64,000 nucleotides of DNA from positions 1 to 64,000 of the forward strand of contig JAHBNG010000013.1 of the NCBI GenBank assembly GCA_019217005.1, in the 5' to 3' direction. Below the pieces are notes generated by a model, which was not told the DNA's origin, ran no database searches, and saw only the letters and a list, made by a program, of their open reading frames with translations. The stretch comes from Chloroflexi bacterium TSY. Lineage in GTDB: Bacteria; Chloroflexota; Anaerolineae; Caldilineales; Caldilineaceae. A program made the translations under genes and the position numbers. This document shows positions 29,144-38,706 of the stretch, piece after piece. Within the stretch, counting starts at the first letter, position 1; each line of letters begins with the position of its first letter.

Positions 29144-29992
29144 ATGCGCCAAATTGACACACTCTCCAAGGTACAACAAACGATTACAAAGTTGCAAAGT
29201 TACAACTGGTGCCCATGCGGTTCCATGGGAGCGGTTGTCTCTCTGTTTTTGACACTCATGCTCTTTAACGGCGGTTGTGGTCGTACAGCCACTCTTCTCT
29301 TTGGCCCGGAGATCCAGCCACTCCGTTTTGAACCTGTGCCCTGGCAAGATGGTGAGCGTAGTGAATATCATGTCATTGACCGCAACGAAGAATTTGCAGG
29401 AACCGCGCGTTTTGAGCTCATCGGTGGCCGTGATGGGGCGGGCAGTGAACTATGGAATTTACGGCGCGATATTACGGCTCAGGGCGATCAAGAAATAGTA
29501 GATGTTCTCTTAAACGCGCAGACGCTACGCCCACAATCATCGATTCTTGTCCGCAAAGACCGACAGGGACAACAAAGTGTGACCACAACCTATCAATCTG
29601 GCCAAGCAGATATCGAATTAACGACACGACGCGACATTACAACTTATGAGCGAATGAATGTGCCATCAGATGTGCGCGACCGACGAACGTTGGTGATGCT
29701 GGCGCGAGCCTTGCCGTTGGAGCAGGGGTATGCAAGTCGTCTCAATAGTTTCCTACCTGTAGCGGGTTTGCTGGATCGAGTTGAACTACAAGTAATGAAT
29801 CAGGAAAACGTTGTGGTCGACGCTGGTTCGTTCGAAGCCTGGCGCATTCGACTCAATTCACAAAATAGCCAGATTATTGCCTGGGTGGCAGTCGAGCCAC
29901 CACATCAGCTCCTCAAGTTCACCGATAGTCGCAATGAGGCAACATTTGAATTGGTGAGTTATCAATCAGAATCAGTAGACCACAATCGCTAG
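29144..29992 (+). CDS. Putative lipoprotein, DUF3108-like
   Basis: About 282 residues from ATG 29144 (start uncertain, since MITE copy 3 ends 12 bases upstream; ATG 29227 is also possible). A hydrophobic segment VVSLFLTLMLFNGGC (about residue 30-45) ends in a Cys, a weak lipobox. The remainder is beta-rich with VVVDAGSFEAWRIRLNSQNSQIIAWVAVEPPHQLLKF, the pattern of DUF3108-type proteins (periplasmic or surface, substrate unknown). The final codons DHNR-stop form part of a perfect 36-bp inverted repeat. Confidence 0.65.
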   Translation: MRQIDTLSKVQQTITKLQSYNWCPCGSMGAVVSLFLTLMLFNGGCGRTATLLFGPEIQPLRFEPVPWQDGERSEYHVIDRNEEFAGTARFELIGGRDGAGSELWNLRRDITAQGDQEIVDVLLNAQTLRPQSSILVRKDRQGQQSVTTTYQSGQADIELTTRRDITTYERMNVPSDVRDRRTLVMLARALPLEQGYASRLNSFLPVAGLLDRVELQVMNQENVVVDAGSFEAWRIRLNSQNSQIIAWVAVEPPHQLLKFTDSRNEATFELVSYQSESVDHNR

Positions 29993-30051
29993 ATTCTTCA
30001 CGTAGTGGGTGCAGAGCACCCACTACGTGAAGAATCTAGCGATTGTGGTCT
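29977..30051. repeat. Perfect 36-bp inverted repeat at the gene end
   Basis: Arms 29977-30012 and 30016-30051 are exact reverse complements, separated by AGA. The left arm contains the last four codons and stop of the lipoprotein gene. A stem this long and perfect is unusual for a terminator, has no T-run, and abuts the IS110-type region. It could be an inverted duplication made at the insertion, or an end of an unknown element. Confidence 0.85.
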
Positions 30052-30190
30052 GCCCTGAAAAAAAGGGCAGCAAGAGAAGAGAGAGGGGTTAAAGGCCGCG
30101 TTGAATAAGAAGCGGGTCCAAGTTGACCCGCCAGAGTGGGTGGCGTCGTTGCCTGTGCCCAACGCAAATCAGTTGTAGTGAGCACCGTAC

Positions 30191-31414
30191 TTAGGCGGTC
30201 GGTGCCAAGAAAACCTTGAAGCCGAGGGACTCGAGGGTTTTGAGTGCGCCGGCTTGTGCATGCTCCTTGCGTCGTTTGAGAAAGAAGTCGCCGCCGAGTT
30301 CTTCAAAGACGGCATCGGGCTTGTCGATGAGATGATAGACGATGGTCAAGATGGAATGGGCCACGGCAATAGCTGCCCGCTTGGCTCCGCGTCGTGCCTT
30401 GAGACGGTGGAACTGTGCGGCGAGATAGGTGTCCTTGGTGCGAGAGGCGGCCCAAGCCGCTTCAACGAGGGCGGTGACTAACCATTTCTGGCCCTTTCGT
30501 CGGCGACCACTCTTGCGTTTGCCCGCCGATTCGTTGTTGCCAGGACAGACACAAGCCCAGGAGGCCAGTTTCTTAGCTGAGGGCCAGCTTTCGACCGAGG
30601 GACCGATCTCCGCCAGAATTATCTCGGCGACGACTCGCCCCACACCGGGAATGGCATCTAGGCGTGCGATGAGGTCAGCATGCGGAGCCATGAGGACCCC
30701 AATCTGTTGATTGAGGGCATCAATGCGTACATTCAGGTGATCGAGATGATGCAGAACTTCTTGCAGCATAAAACGATGATGAGGACGGACCAGTCCCGTC
30801 AACGCATCAACCAACTGGGGAATCTTGGCCCGCAGCCGCTTTTGTGCCAAGTCAGCCATGGCTTCTGGGTCCATCTCATCTGCAATCAGGGCCTCGATCA
30901 TCTGGCGTGCCGATACACCTTGGATGCTCGTGACCACCGATCCCAACTTGACGTTGGCATCTTCCAACACCTTATGCAGGCGATTGACTGCCGCACTCTT
31001 CTCTTGCAAGAGACGCGTCCGATAGCGCGTCAGGTCTCGCAAGTCCCTTTGCTCCACATCTGGAATGAAACTGCGCTCCAGCAGTCCATAACTCATCAGT
31101 TTCGTGATCCAGGCCGCATCGCTCTCATCCGTCTTGCGACCAGGCACCTGTGCCAGATGGCGGGCATTCACAATCCAGACCTCAAAATGCTCATGCAACA
31201 CATTGTAGATCGGTTTCCAATACACTCCCGTACTCTCCATCGCCACATGCGTGATCCCATACGACGACAGCCACGACCTCAACCCCTCCAACTCGACCGT
31301 CGTTGTCCCAAATCGCTTGCGCACCTGCTCCATCCTCCTGATTCATCTACCACACGCCACTACCATCCGCTTGTGAACATCCAGGCCGCTGCACTTCGGA
31401 AACATCACTTCCAT
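30191..31414 (-). pseudogene. IS110-family DEDD transposase, N-terminal frameshift
   Basis: The main frame (ATG 31333 to 30191, 380 residues) has VAMESTGVYWKPIYN, GRKTDESDAAWITKL (two of the DEDD acidic residues), the Transposase_20 motif IPGVGRVVAEIILAEIG, and SWACVCPGNNESAGKRKSG with the conserved catalytic-region Ser. The true start is ATG 31414 (MEVMFPKCSGLDVHKRMVVAC), which carries the first Asp of the RuvC-like site. That frame ends in TGA after about 23 residues because of an indel near 31355. The main frame alone lacks this Asp, so the copy is likely inactive unless the indel is an error. Confidence 0.88.
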
Positions 31415-31429
31415 CTTCCTTTCCTTTCG

Positions 31430-31640
31430 CAGCCGCTTATGTGTACCCGATTGTGAGCACAGTCTGCCCTGCGTGTTTCGTCCCGAGGAACGTCCACATC
31501 CCGTGGTGCGTCGGTGTACACCAATCTAGCTACTGAGCGTTCTTTACTTGACCACGGACCTTTCCCGATTTCTGTTCGGCGGCTGCCACCACACTTTAAC
31601 ACATTTTTCATCCCCTGTTGTGTTGGCTCACCGCATGTTT
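31430..31640 (-). ncRNA. Candidate IS110 bridge RNA region
   Basis: About 210 non-coding bases precede the transposase gene inside the element. They are GC-rich and full of short complementary stretches, for example around GTTCCTCGGGACGAAAC. IS110-group elements are known to express a bridge RNA from their non-coding end. The position is inferred from the family; I have not folded it or matched loops to target and donor. Confidence 0.3.
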
Positions 31641-31685
31641 ATCTACTGAGTATAGTTGACTCAATCAATAAGGAGAATAGACCAT

Positions 31686-32903
31686 ATGTCAACCGGTCAA
31701 CCCGTTACCCATCAAGAAGTCTTGAAACATGCCCACCAAATCCACGAAAAGATCCGCCGTTGGCGGCGTACAATTCACGCTATGCCCGAATTGAGCTTTA
31801 CTGAACATCACACAGCGAGTCTTGTCAACACAACGTTGCTTGACTTGGGCATTGAAACCGAAACCGAAGTCGCCAAGACCGGCGTCATTGGCCGAATTCA
31901 GGGTAGCGCTGGTCCACTGGTTGGGCTGCGTGCTGACATGGATGCTCTCCCAATCAGCGAGGAAAATGAAACATCGTTTAATAGCTCCCAGCCAGGTATT
32001 ATGCACGCATGTGGTCACGATGCCCACACAGCTATGTTAATGGGCGCAGCCACAATTTTGAAGGACTTAGCCGATCGGAACCGCTTGCCTGGGTCAGTGC
32101 GCTTGCTTTTTCAACCGAGCGAAGAAGCGCAAGACGAGGAAGGAAAGTCTGGCGGCATGCGCATGGTGGAGGAAGGCGCACTCGATGGCGTAGATGCGGT
32201 CTTTGGTATTCATGTCAATACGAAGCTTCCAACTGGTCATCTGGGAACCAGACATGGTCCGATACTTGCTGCCACAGATCGCTTTGAGGCAATCATTCGC
32301 GGTGCAGGCGGCCATGCGGCCAGGCCCGATTTGACATTGGATCCCATTGCACTTTCGGCACACGTCATCAATGCGATTCATCAGATTATCAGTCGTCGCC
32401 TGGATCCATTGGACTCCGGTGTCATTACAATTGGGGCAATCGAAGGGGGGCAAGCGTTCAATGTGATTCCCGATACAGTGACATTGCGCGGCACAATTCG
32501 TAGCTATTCTCCAGAAGCGCGTACCTTGTTAGAAGAACAGTTTTACCGTGCTTGTCGAGTGGTTGAACCGTTGGGGGGCCGTGTGGAAATAGAATTTCTG
32601 CGTGGCTATCCAACCACGGTTAACGCACCAGAGACGACAGATGTGGTTTTCCGCGCGCTCAATGAACTGGTTGGTGAAGAACAGGTACACGAAGTTCCTC
32701 CTGTCATGGCCGGCGAGGATTTCAGTTTTATGGCCCAACAGGTGCCCGGCTGTTTTATGAATTTGGGTGTTCGAAACCCAGAGTGGGATCGTGAATATCC
32801 GGTTCATACGTCGACATTTCGTTTGGATGAAGACGCCCTTCCAATTGGCACAGCGGCACTGGTCACTGCTGCTCTCCAATGGATGGATGAGCAGAAGAAT
32901 TAA
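31686..32903 (+). CDS. M20-family amidohydrolase/metallopeptidase
   Basis: 405 residues from ATG 31686, with AAGGAG 12 bases upstream. Dinuclear-metal amidohydrolase of the IAA-amino-acid hydrolase / hippurate hydrolase type. [27 protein letters not shown] (metal His and Asp) and [20 protein letters not shown] (catalytic and metal Glu) are present. So are [24 protein letters not shown], the dimerisation-domain border, and the C-terminal [22 protein letters not shown]. It hydrolyses N-acyl amino acids or related amides in the cytosol. It is next to the IS110 element, and its promoter region may have been disturbed. Confidence 0.94.
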   Translation: MSTGQPVTHQEVLKHAHQIHEKIRRWRRTIHAMPELSFTEHHTASLVNTTLLDLGIETETEVAKTGVIGRIQGSAGPLVGLRADMDALPISEENETSFNSSQPGIMHACGHDAHTAMLMGAATILKDLADRNRLPGSVRLLFQPSEEAQDEEGKSGGMRMVEEGALDGVDAVFGIHVNTKLPTGHLGTRHGPILAATDRFEAIIRGAGGHAARPDLTLDPIALSAHVINAIHQIISRRLDPLDSGVITIGAIEGGQAFNVIPDTVTLRGTIRSYSPEARTLLEEQFYRACRVVEPLGGRVEIEFLRGYPTTVNAPETTDVVFRALNELVGEEQVHEVPPVMAGEDFSFMAQQVPGCFMNLGVRNPEWDREYPVHTSTFRLDEDALPIGTAALVTAALQWMDEQKN

Positions 32904-32928
32904 GAAATCACTCTAACAGTCTCCCCAT

Positions 32929-33115
32929 AGCCACATCTATTAAAATTCGGATGTCCCTGGACAGAAAACAATCTGGTAGTGGTTCACCGTTGACTGATGA
33001 TTATGAATAGAGATGAGATTCACAGGTTACGACCAGACGTCAATCCGATCCGATCAGTTACCCTGTAACCACTATCAACAATCCTATTGTCCGACGTTTA
33101 AGTGGTATCTCTATA
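32929..33115. repeat. Palindromic 3' element, copy E2
   Basis: Follows the M20 stop by 25 bases. Left part: CCACATCTATTAAAATTCGG and CTGGACAGAAAACA (32957-32970). Right part: ATTGTCCGACGTTTAAGTGG and TATCTCTAT (about 33086-33115). It matches the ends of the elements after dnaK and after the NYN gene, but the centre is different and contains GTAGTGGTTCAC/GTAACCACTA pairing. The following 170 bases up to the next IS hold no supported gene. Confidence 0.5.
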
Positions 33116-33285
33116 AGACAAGCAGTGATAGATTTTTTGATCATCTATCATCTGTTCTATAATGTCAGCCGTTTTGTATCGGCAAATCCCGTAAGAAATC
33201 GCCAAACAGCCCTGTTCCTTCCAGAACTTGGGATAGGCTCTTATATACGCCCAACTATTTCCAGGACGTACTAAACTCTTCTTAA

Positions 33286-34843
33286 TAACTCGATAGTTGT
33301 GAAATGAATATTTTCCAAATTTGACAAAAGAGACAAAAGTCATCTCAATAGATTGCATCAAGAAAAAAGTGCGAAAAAGGAGCCATCAAGATGCAATTGC
33401 CGATAGTGAATGTAGCGCCACTGGTCAGGGAGCATAGCGAAACCTTTCGTTCAGTATTTGCCAATCGTAAACAGTTTCGCCACTTTGAAAACTATCTGAC
33501 GGGTCTGATGGTCTTGGACAACAAAAGCATGGCAAATATTGCCCGCTGCATTCTAGATAGTGCAGATAAGACGAATATATCACGGTATTTGAGTGAAGCT
33601 CCTTGGCGAGCCGAAAAAACTCAATGATGAGCGTATAGGTTACATGAAGTCAGAGACAGCACAATACCAACGTTCAGAGTCAGAATCGGTATTAGCGATT
33701 GACGATACACTATGTGAACACGTGGGAAGTCTGTTCGAGTATATCGATACACACTACAATCATAGCAATGGTCAGCATCCACTGGCTCATAACTTAGTCA
33801 CAAGTCACTATGTCAGTGGCGCTGTTCGTTTTCCGGTCGATGCAAGTATCTACCGACGGTACGAAGAGTTTACCGACTGGGAAGCATTTGTGGAAAACCA
33901 TTTCCCAGTGACTGAGATTCCCAAGAAAAAGAAAGAACGAACCGCTTTTCATAAACGAGTGGATAGCCACCTATTAACTGACCCCGCCTTTCGAGGGCTA
34001 GACGAAGCGTTTAAGACCAAGATAACCATTGCCAGTGAACTGGTTGAAAAGCTGTTGAACGAACCCTTATCTTTGGTTGGGCTCTCTTCGATGGTTGGTA
34101 TCTCGCTCCAGATCTTCTAGCTGTACTCGATCGTCTGAATAAAGATTGGATCAGCATCTTGAAGTGCAATCGCAATCTGGAGACAAATAGCTTTCGTTTG
34201 CGAGATGAAGACGGTCAGCCGATAACTTTCGAGGGCCACATATTAAAGTCAAAGAGTTGGTCCCCTACATCCCCCAGAATGCCTACAAACCTGTCACCAT
34301 TGATGGTCGTACTTACTATACCTTTACCATGACTGTGCGTATCCCTTCTATCGGCAAGGTACGCATCGTGATTAGTTTTGATAATCCTGAATTGCAAGGC
34401 AATTAGGCCGTTTTAGTGACCAATCGCACTGATTGTAATGCCAAACGCATTCTCTCGATTTACCTGCTTCGTTGGCCTATCGAGACGGTTTATCAGGATG
34501 GTAAACAACTGCTTGGCCTTGATGAATATTGCATGCGAACTGCCCACGCCTTTCAAAAACATTGGTCTCTGGTCTTCGTGGCTTATTCTCTCTTGCACCT
34601 TGATTGTTTGGGACCATCATTGGCTAAAACTCAATTCTCGCCCAGCAAATCCCTTGGTGAGGCTACTCGGCAGCAAGCTCAGTCACTAATTCAAGATCTC
34701 ATCTTGACTGCACATCATGCCTTGAATGACGGACAGGAGATTGCAGAGGTCTTCGCTACCCTTTTCGCCAAACAGCAGGCCTGCTCTGCTTAATTTTGAC
34801 TTTGTCAAATCCGGCACCTGCTCAAAATACAACTATCGAGTTA
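33286..34843 (+). mobile_element. IS701/IS4-superfamily-like insertion sequence with TTAA target
   Basis: 1558 bp with 15-bp perfect terminal inverted repeats TAACTCGATAGTTGT (33286-33300) and its complement (34829-34843). Both ends are flanked by TTAA (33282-33285 and 34844-34847), a 4-bp palindromic target duplication. It contains a decayed transposase. It inserted between the M20 region and the end of the glycosyltransferase operon. Confidence 0.85.
33391..34793 (+). pseudogene. IS701-like transposase, frameshifted with stops
   Basis: From ATG 33391 (AAGGAG 7 bases upstream) the N-terminal region RKQFRHFENYLTGLMVLDNKSMANIARCILDSADKTNISRYLSEAPW is typical of IS701-like DDE transposases. 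A frameshift near 33600 leads to VLAIDDTLCEHVGSLFEYID (first Asp). Others near 34110, 34250 and 34405 lead to PYIPQNAYKPVTIDGRTYYTFT and to YLLRWPIETVYQDGKQLLGLDEY, which holds the Y-x2-R-x3-E signature. An in-frame TAG is at about 34406. The restored length is about 460 residues. Confidence 0.85.
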
Positions 34844-34858
34844 TTAAATTCCCATTCC

Positions 34859-37800
34859 TTATTCCACTTCAATTACCCCAACCAGCCCGTGATCATTATC
34901 AGTAAACCAGATGCGACCTGCCAAATCAACAGCGATGCCGACCGGTTTCAATCGTTCACCGTTCGGACCAACCAACGGCCATTCGCCAATCCGCTCACCA
35001 TCTGGCGATAACTTTGCGATCCGTGATTCTTCTGGCTCGGATAAATAGATGAACTCATCAGCATCTAGAGCCAAATGAGCACCGTTGAGGCTGTTTGCAA
35101 CAGGAATATCCCAAGCCAACCGGCGTTGACCATCTGGAGCAAAGAGCATCAGCTTGTGAATACCAGAATCGGTCACAAAAATGTTGCCATTGTTGCTCAC
35201 CATCACATCAACCGGTTGTGAATCTTCGCCTGGCCAGATCGGGATCTCCTGAATCAATTCACCGTTTTGATTCAACGCAATGACGCGACCTGTCGTCGTG
35301 CTCGCAACCCAGATGTTTCCGTGTTGGTCAACATCCAAACCGCGTGCCCGCTCCAGAAATATCGGATCAGCTGCTACTCGAGATACATGACTTCCCGCCT
35401 CATCAAAGATATGCAACTGTCCCGTTGATGCGTCGAGCAAGTAGATTTGACCTGCTTGATCGAGTGCAATATCAAATGGTTCAACTAAAGTTTCATTCGC
35501 CAGATTATCACTGTTAGACTCGATCTTCTTGCGAACCGTCCCATCTGTTTCCAAGAGGAGCAGTTGCTGATTGCCTGTATCAGCGGCAACGATGAATCCC
35601 TTCTCCTCATTCTCAGTTTCTACTACCACAAGCCCTTTGGGTTGTGCCAAATCATTGGATATAAATGAGACTTGCCCTCCCAAAACTTCCGTCTCAACAA
35701 TCGGTGTCCCTGGTTGTTTTGGATCAAAAACAAGCTGTTGTAATTGGGGCAATTCAATCCGCTCATAACTACCTTGGGGTGGAAAGAGTACTTCGGGTGG
35801 CACAATCTGCCGCGGCTGACCAGGAGGACTCCAGTAGAAATTGATATGTGTATGGTCAGTCCGATCCGAAAAACGCAGACGGATATCGTGTAAGCCTTCG
35901 GTCAAATTGATGCTAGTTTCGCGATAAACGTTACGTTCCTGTGCCGTTAGCACTTCATCTTCATCAATCCAGAGCGTCGATTCATCGATTGACTCTAAAC
36001 CAAAGAGATAAGTTCCAGAAACTGGAATTGCAATCTTTCCCCGCCATTCCACCGTATAGGGGCGGGATAAAGGCGTCACATGAAAGTACATATTGAACTG
36101 AGGATCAATCTTGCTCAGGGCAGGCGGATGTGTCCAACTATCATTCGCGAAATATTCCCCCAGCAAGCCGTTGCTCGACACGGGTGGCAGGTACAATGAG
36201 TAGGGTGGGATAATCTCTGCACTTCGATCAGGTGGTCGCCACGAGAGGCTAAACGGCCCCGGTGTTCCAACCGCCCGAACCCGGATATTGTGATTCCCTT
36301 CTGCCAACATCAATGCCGTTGCGGGATCACCTTCATTATCAAGCACCAGATCTTCTCCAATATAGACTTCAGCTTGAGCCGGTGCTTGCAAGAAGAATTG
36401 ATGCGTACCAGAATCTTTCACATTCAGCACGCCCTCCCATTCCACACTAAAGGTCGTATCACTAGCAACAGGGGCGGCATCTTCCCAATCAAACGCCAAA
36501 TGCCGATCGGATCGCGTCACAATTGGATCACCTGACCAGGTTTCATTGTCATAATAGCGCCCCGTTAGCCCCTGAATTGCCGCAATATCCTCTTGGGATA
36601 ATGTGACCTTGTAGACAACAGTCGGCCCTCCAAAGGGGGGGCCAATCTCTTCATATTCAGCTGCAGGATAAAATCGGCGGGCTTCATCAAAGAGCGATGC
36701 ACTTTCAGCATTCACGAGTAGAACAACATCCTTACCCTCTGGCCAAGCCATTGGTAATCGATCCGTGGTCTCCAACCGCTGAAATGAACGTTCTCCTTGT
36801 GTAAGAAAGTTGATCGTTGGGTGCCCATGAAAGAAAGAGATAACATAAGGGGCAGTTTCTTCATCGAGCGCTGTTAAAATATTGGCCGTGATCGTCTCGG
36901 GCGTGGAGAAAGCATTCCATGAAGCGAAGTCTTTTGCCTGCTGTCCAAAGTAGATATCTGCATTTGTCATCCCGATCGGTATCAATAACAGCAGCACTGG
37001 CCACATGGCGCTAAAGCGAAAATAGCGGGACACGCTACTCTGCCATTCTCGGATAAAAAAGGCCAAGGGAATCAGCGCCAATAAATAGGCTGCGGGCTGC
37101 GACCCAATGGCGCGCAATGATTGTGGTGCCTCGAAATCGAGTGACAGAATGCCGCCTAATAAGGTAATAGCCAACCAGATCGGCAAAAGCAGCGCGCGCG
37201 GCTGCCACACCCAACGCAAAGTCAGGGCTAGCCCCAAGATCGCCAGAGCACCCAGTATTGGATCAAGCATCGGTAATCCGGGTAAATTATGACGACCATT
37301 TGGATCGCCCCGTATGTGGAACATCAATAGATGCTTGCGTGCATTCTCCATGAGAGCGGGTAAACGTTCTTCGGGTGCTTTTCCTGCAAAGAGCGAGGTA
37401 TCCTGTGTGCGAGAAAAGTAGAGTTCAGGTTTTTTGTAGGCAAAAAGTGCGAGTGGGGCAAAGACATCAGCGGCGATCAGAACCATCAGAAATAGACCCG
37501 CCCATTGTTTACGCAACAACTGCCATTGAGCAAGAACCAAGTAGATCAGGAAAAGGCCCCAAAGCGACCACAAAAAGCTGATAGGCCGGATAAAAACAAA
37601 GTCCAAGTCCAACGGATAGACCGGCCAATCCGTAGTCAACATATCGTCCGCGACGCAATGCACGAAAAAGAAACCCAATCGCCAACAGGGCAAAGAACGG
37701 CGTCGCAATGTTATACATTCCGATTCGACTAAAGTTGACGTTCCAGCGCGCCACAGCCACAATAAAAGCCAAAACGAGACCAGCCGTTTGAGCAGATCGT

Positions 37801-38687
37801 TCAGCTTTGCGAAATGTGGCAGCAAAAAATTCACGCCCCGCTAGATAGGCTGCGAGCACGGAGCCTATCCCCATGATGACACTTATCGATCGCACGGCGT
37901 AGGTTGTACGGCCTAACAATTCCATGGCCCAAGCAATCAATATCGTATAATGAAACGTAATATTAATCGAGCCAGGAAAGACTGGACGCCAGGCAGCATC
38001 ATCCATTATCCGCTGAGCGAGTAGACCAGCCGCAGCTTCATCATACCAAGTGCCAAAGGGTAGCTCATCAAAACGGTAGAGACGCATCAAGGCACCCAAC
38101 AACACAATCAGCACCAATACGAACCAGTGACTAAAACCGGCCGACCTTGATTCGTTGTCGAAACGATTACGCGCGTCAAGCTCCTTGTCATCGACAGGCT
38201 CTTGCTCCTCTCTCTCGGATTTGGAGAGGGGCTGGGGATGAGGCAGACTCAAATCATTTTCTGTTGCGTCATCACCCGCAGACAAAGATTCATCAAGCAA
38301 CAAAGCCGTGAGTGACAACAACAAGATGCTGGCCAAATAGAGCCACCAAGCATACCAGATGGGCCGCTCCAACTCTTGATTGAATTGCCAAAGTGCCCAA
38401 CCAATTGCCCCCAACCCAACAAAACCTGGAATCAATCTCCACCAAAGCGAGTGATATCCCACTAAGCGCAATGAATGTGATGGAAGTGTGGGATAGAAGA
38501 GAGGACCATCGTCCCCATATCGATGGAAAGAATGTCGACGAAATGCATAAAGGATCAGAATAATTGCCAACGTATAGAGCCCAATCGCGTCGATGACATA
38601 TTGGTCCAACAGACGCTGTTGGGCCATAATCGCGGCCCCGATAGCCAATACAGCGATCAGTAGATTGTAGATAGTGGGTAAACGCAT
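34859..38687 (-). CDS. GT39-like membrane glycosyltransferase with PA14 and NHL domains (single frameshift)
   Basis: About 1275 residues in two frames: ATG 38687 to about 37575, then to the stop at 34859; the shift is near a T5 run at 37575-37580. The N-terminal 600 residues are a polytopic GT-C fold: about 12 hydrophobic segments and the loop LPFGTWYDEAAAGLLAQRI with the Asp-Glu of the family. Then come two PA14-like beta modules (LTGRYYDNETWSGDP at about 36560; LLGEYFANDSWTHPP at about 36150) and a C-terminal beta-propeller of NHL-type repeats (PFDIALDQAGQIYLLD, GLDVDQHGNIWVAS, VDVMVSNNGNIFVTD, VGIAVDLAGRIWFTD). It probably moves sugar from a lipid donor at the cell surface. Last gene of a five-gene operon; the indel could be a sequencing error. 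Confidence 0.88.
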
Positions 38688-38706
38688 TTTGCGTAGTTCG
38701 CGGAGT

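Larger units (their letters stand above)
30052..31643 (-). mobile_element. IS110-family insertion sequence (borders approximate)
   Basis: The element contains an IS110-type transposase gene and long non-coding flanks on both sides (about 140 bases 3' and about 230 bases 5' of the gene). IS110 elements have no terminal inverted repeats and usually no duplication, so exact ends cannot be read from one copy. The left limit is placed after the 36-bp palindrome and the right limit before the M20 leader. Confidence 0.7.

Noticed and set aside
30680..31456. 258-codon plus-strand frame across the IS110 transposase
   Set aside because: It is antisense to a well-recognised transposase and has no ribosome-binding site or family resemblance.
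33098..33281. Minus-strand coding remnant left of the TTAA element
   Set aside because: About 55 open codons without a recognisable motif and with the upstream part in the IS; too weak to list.
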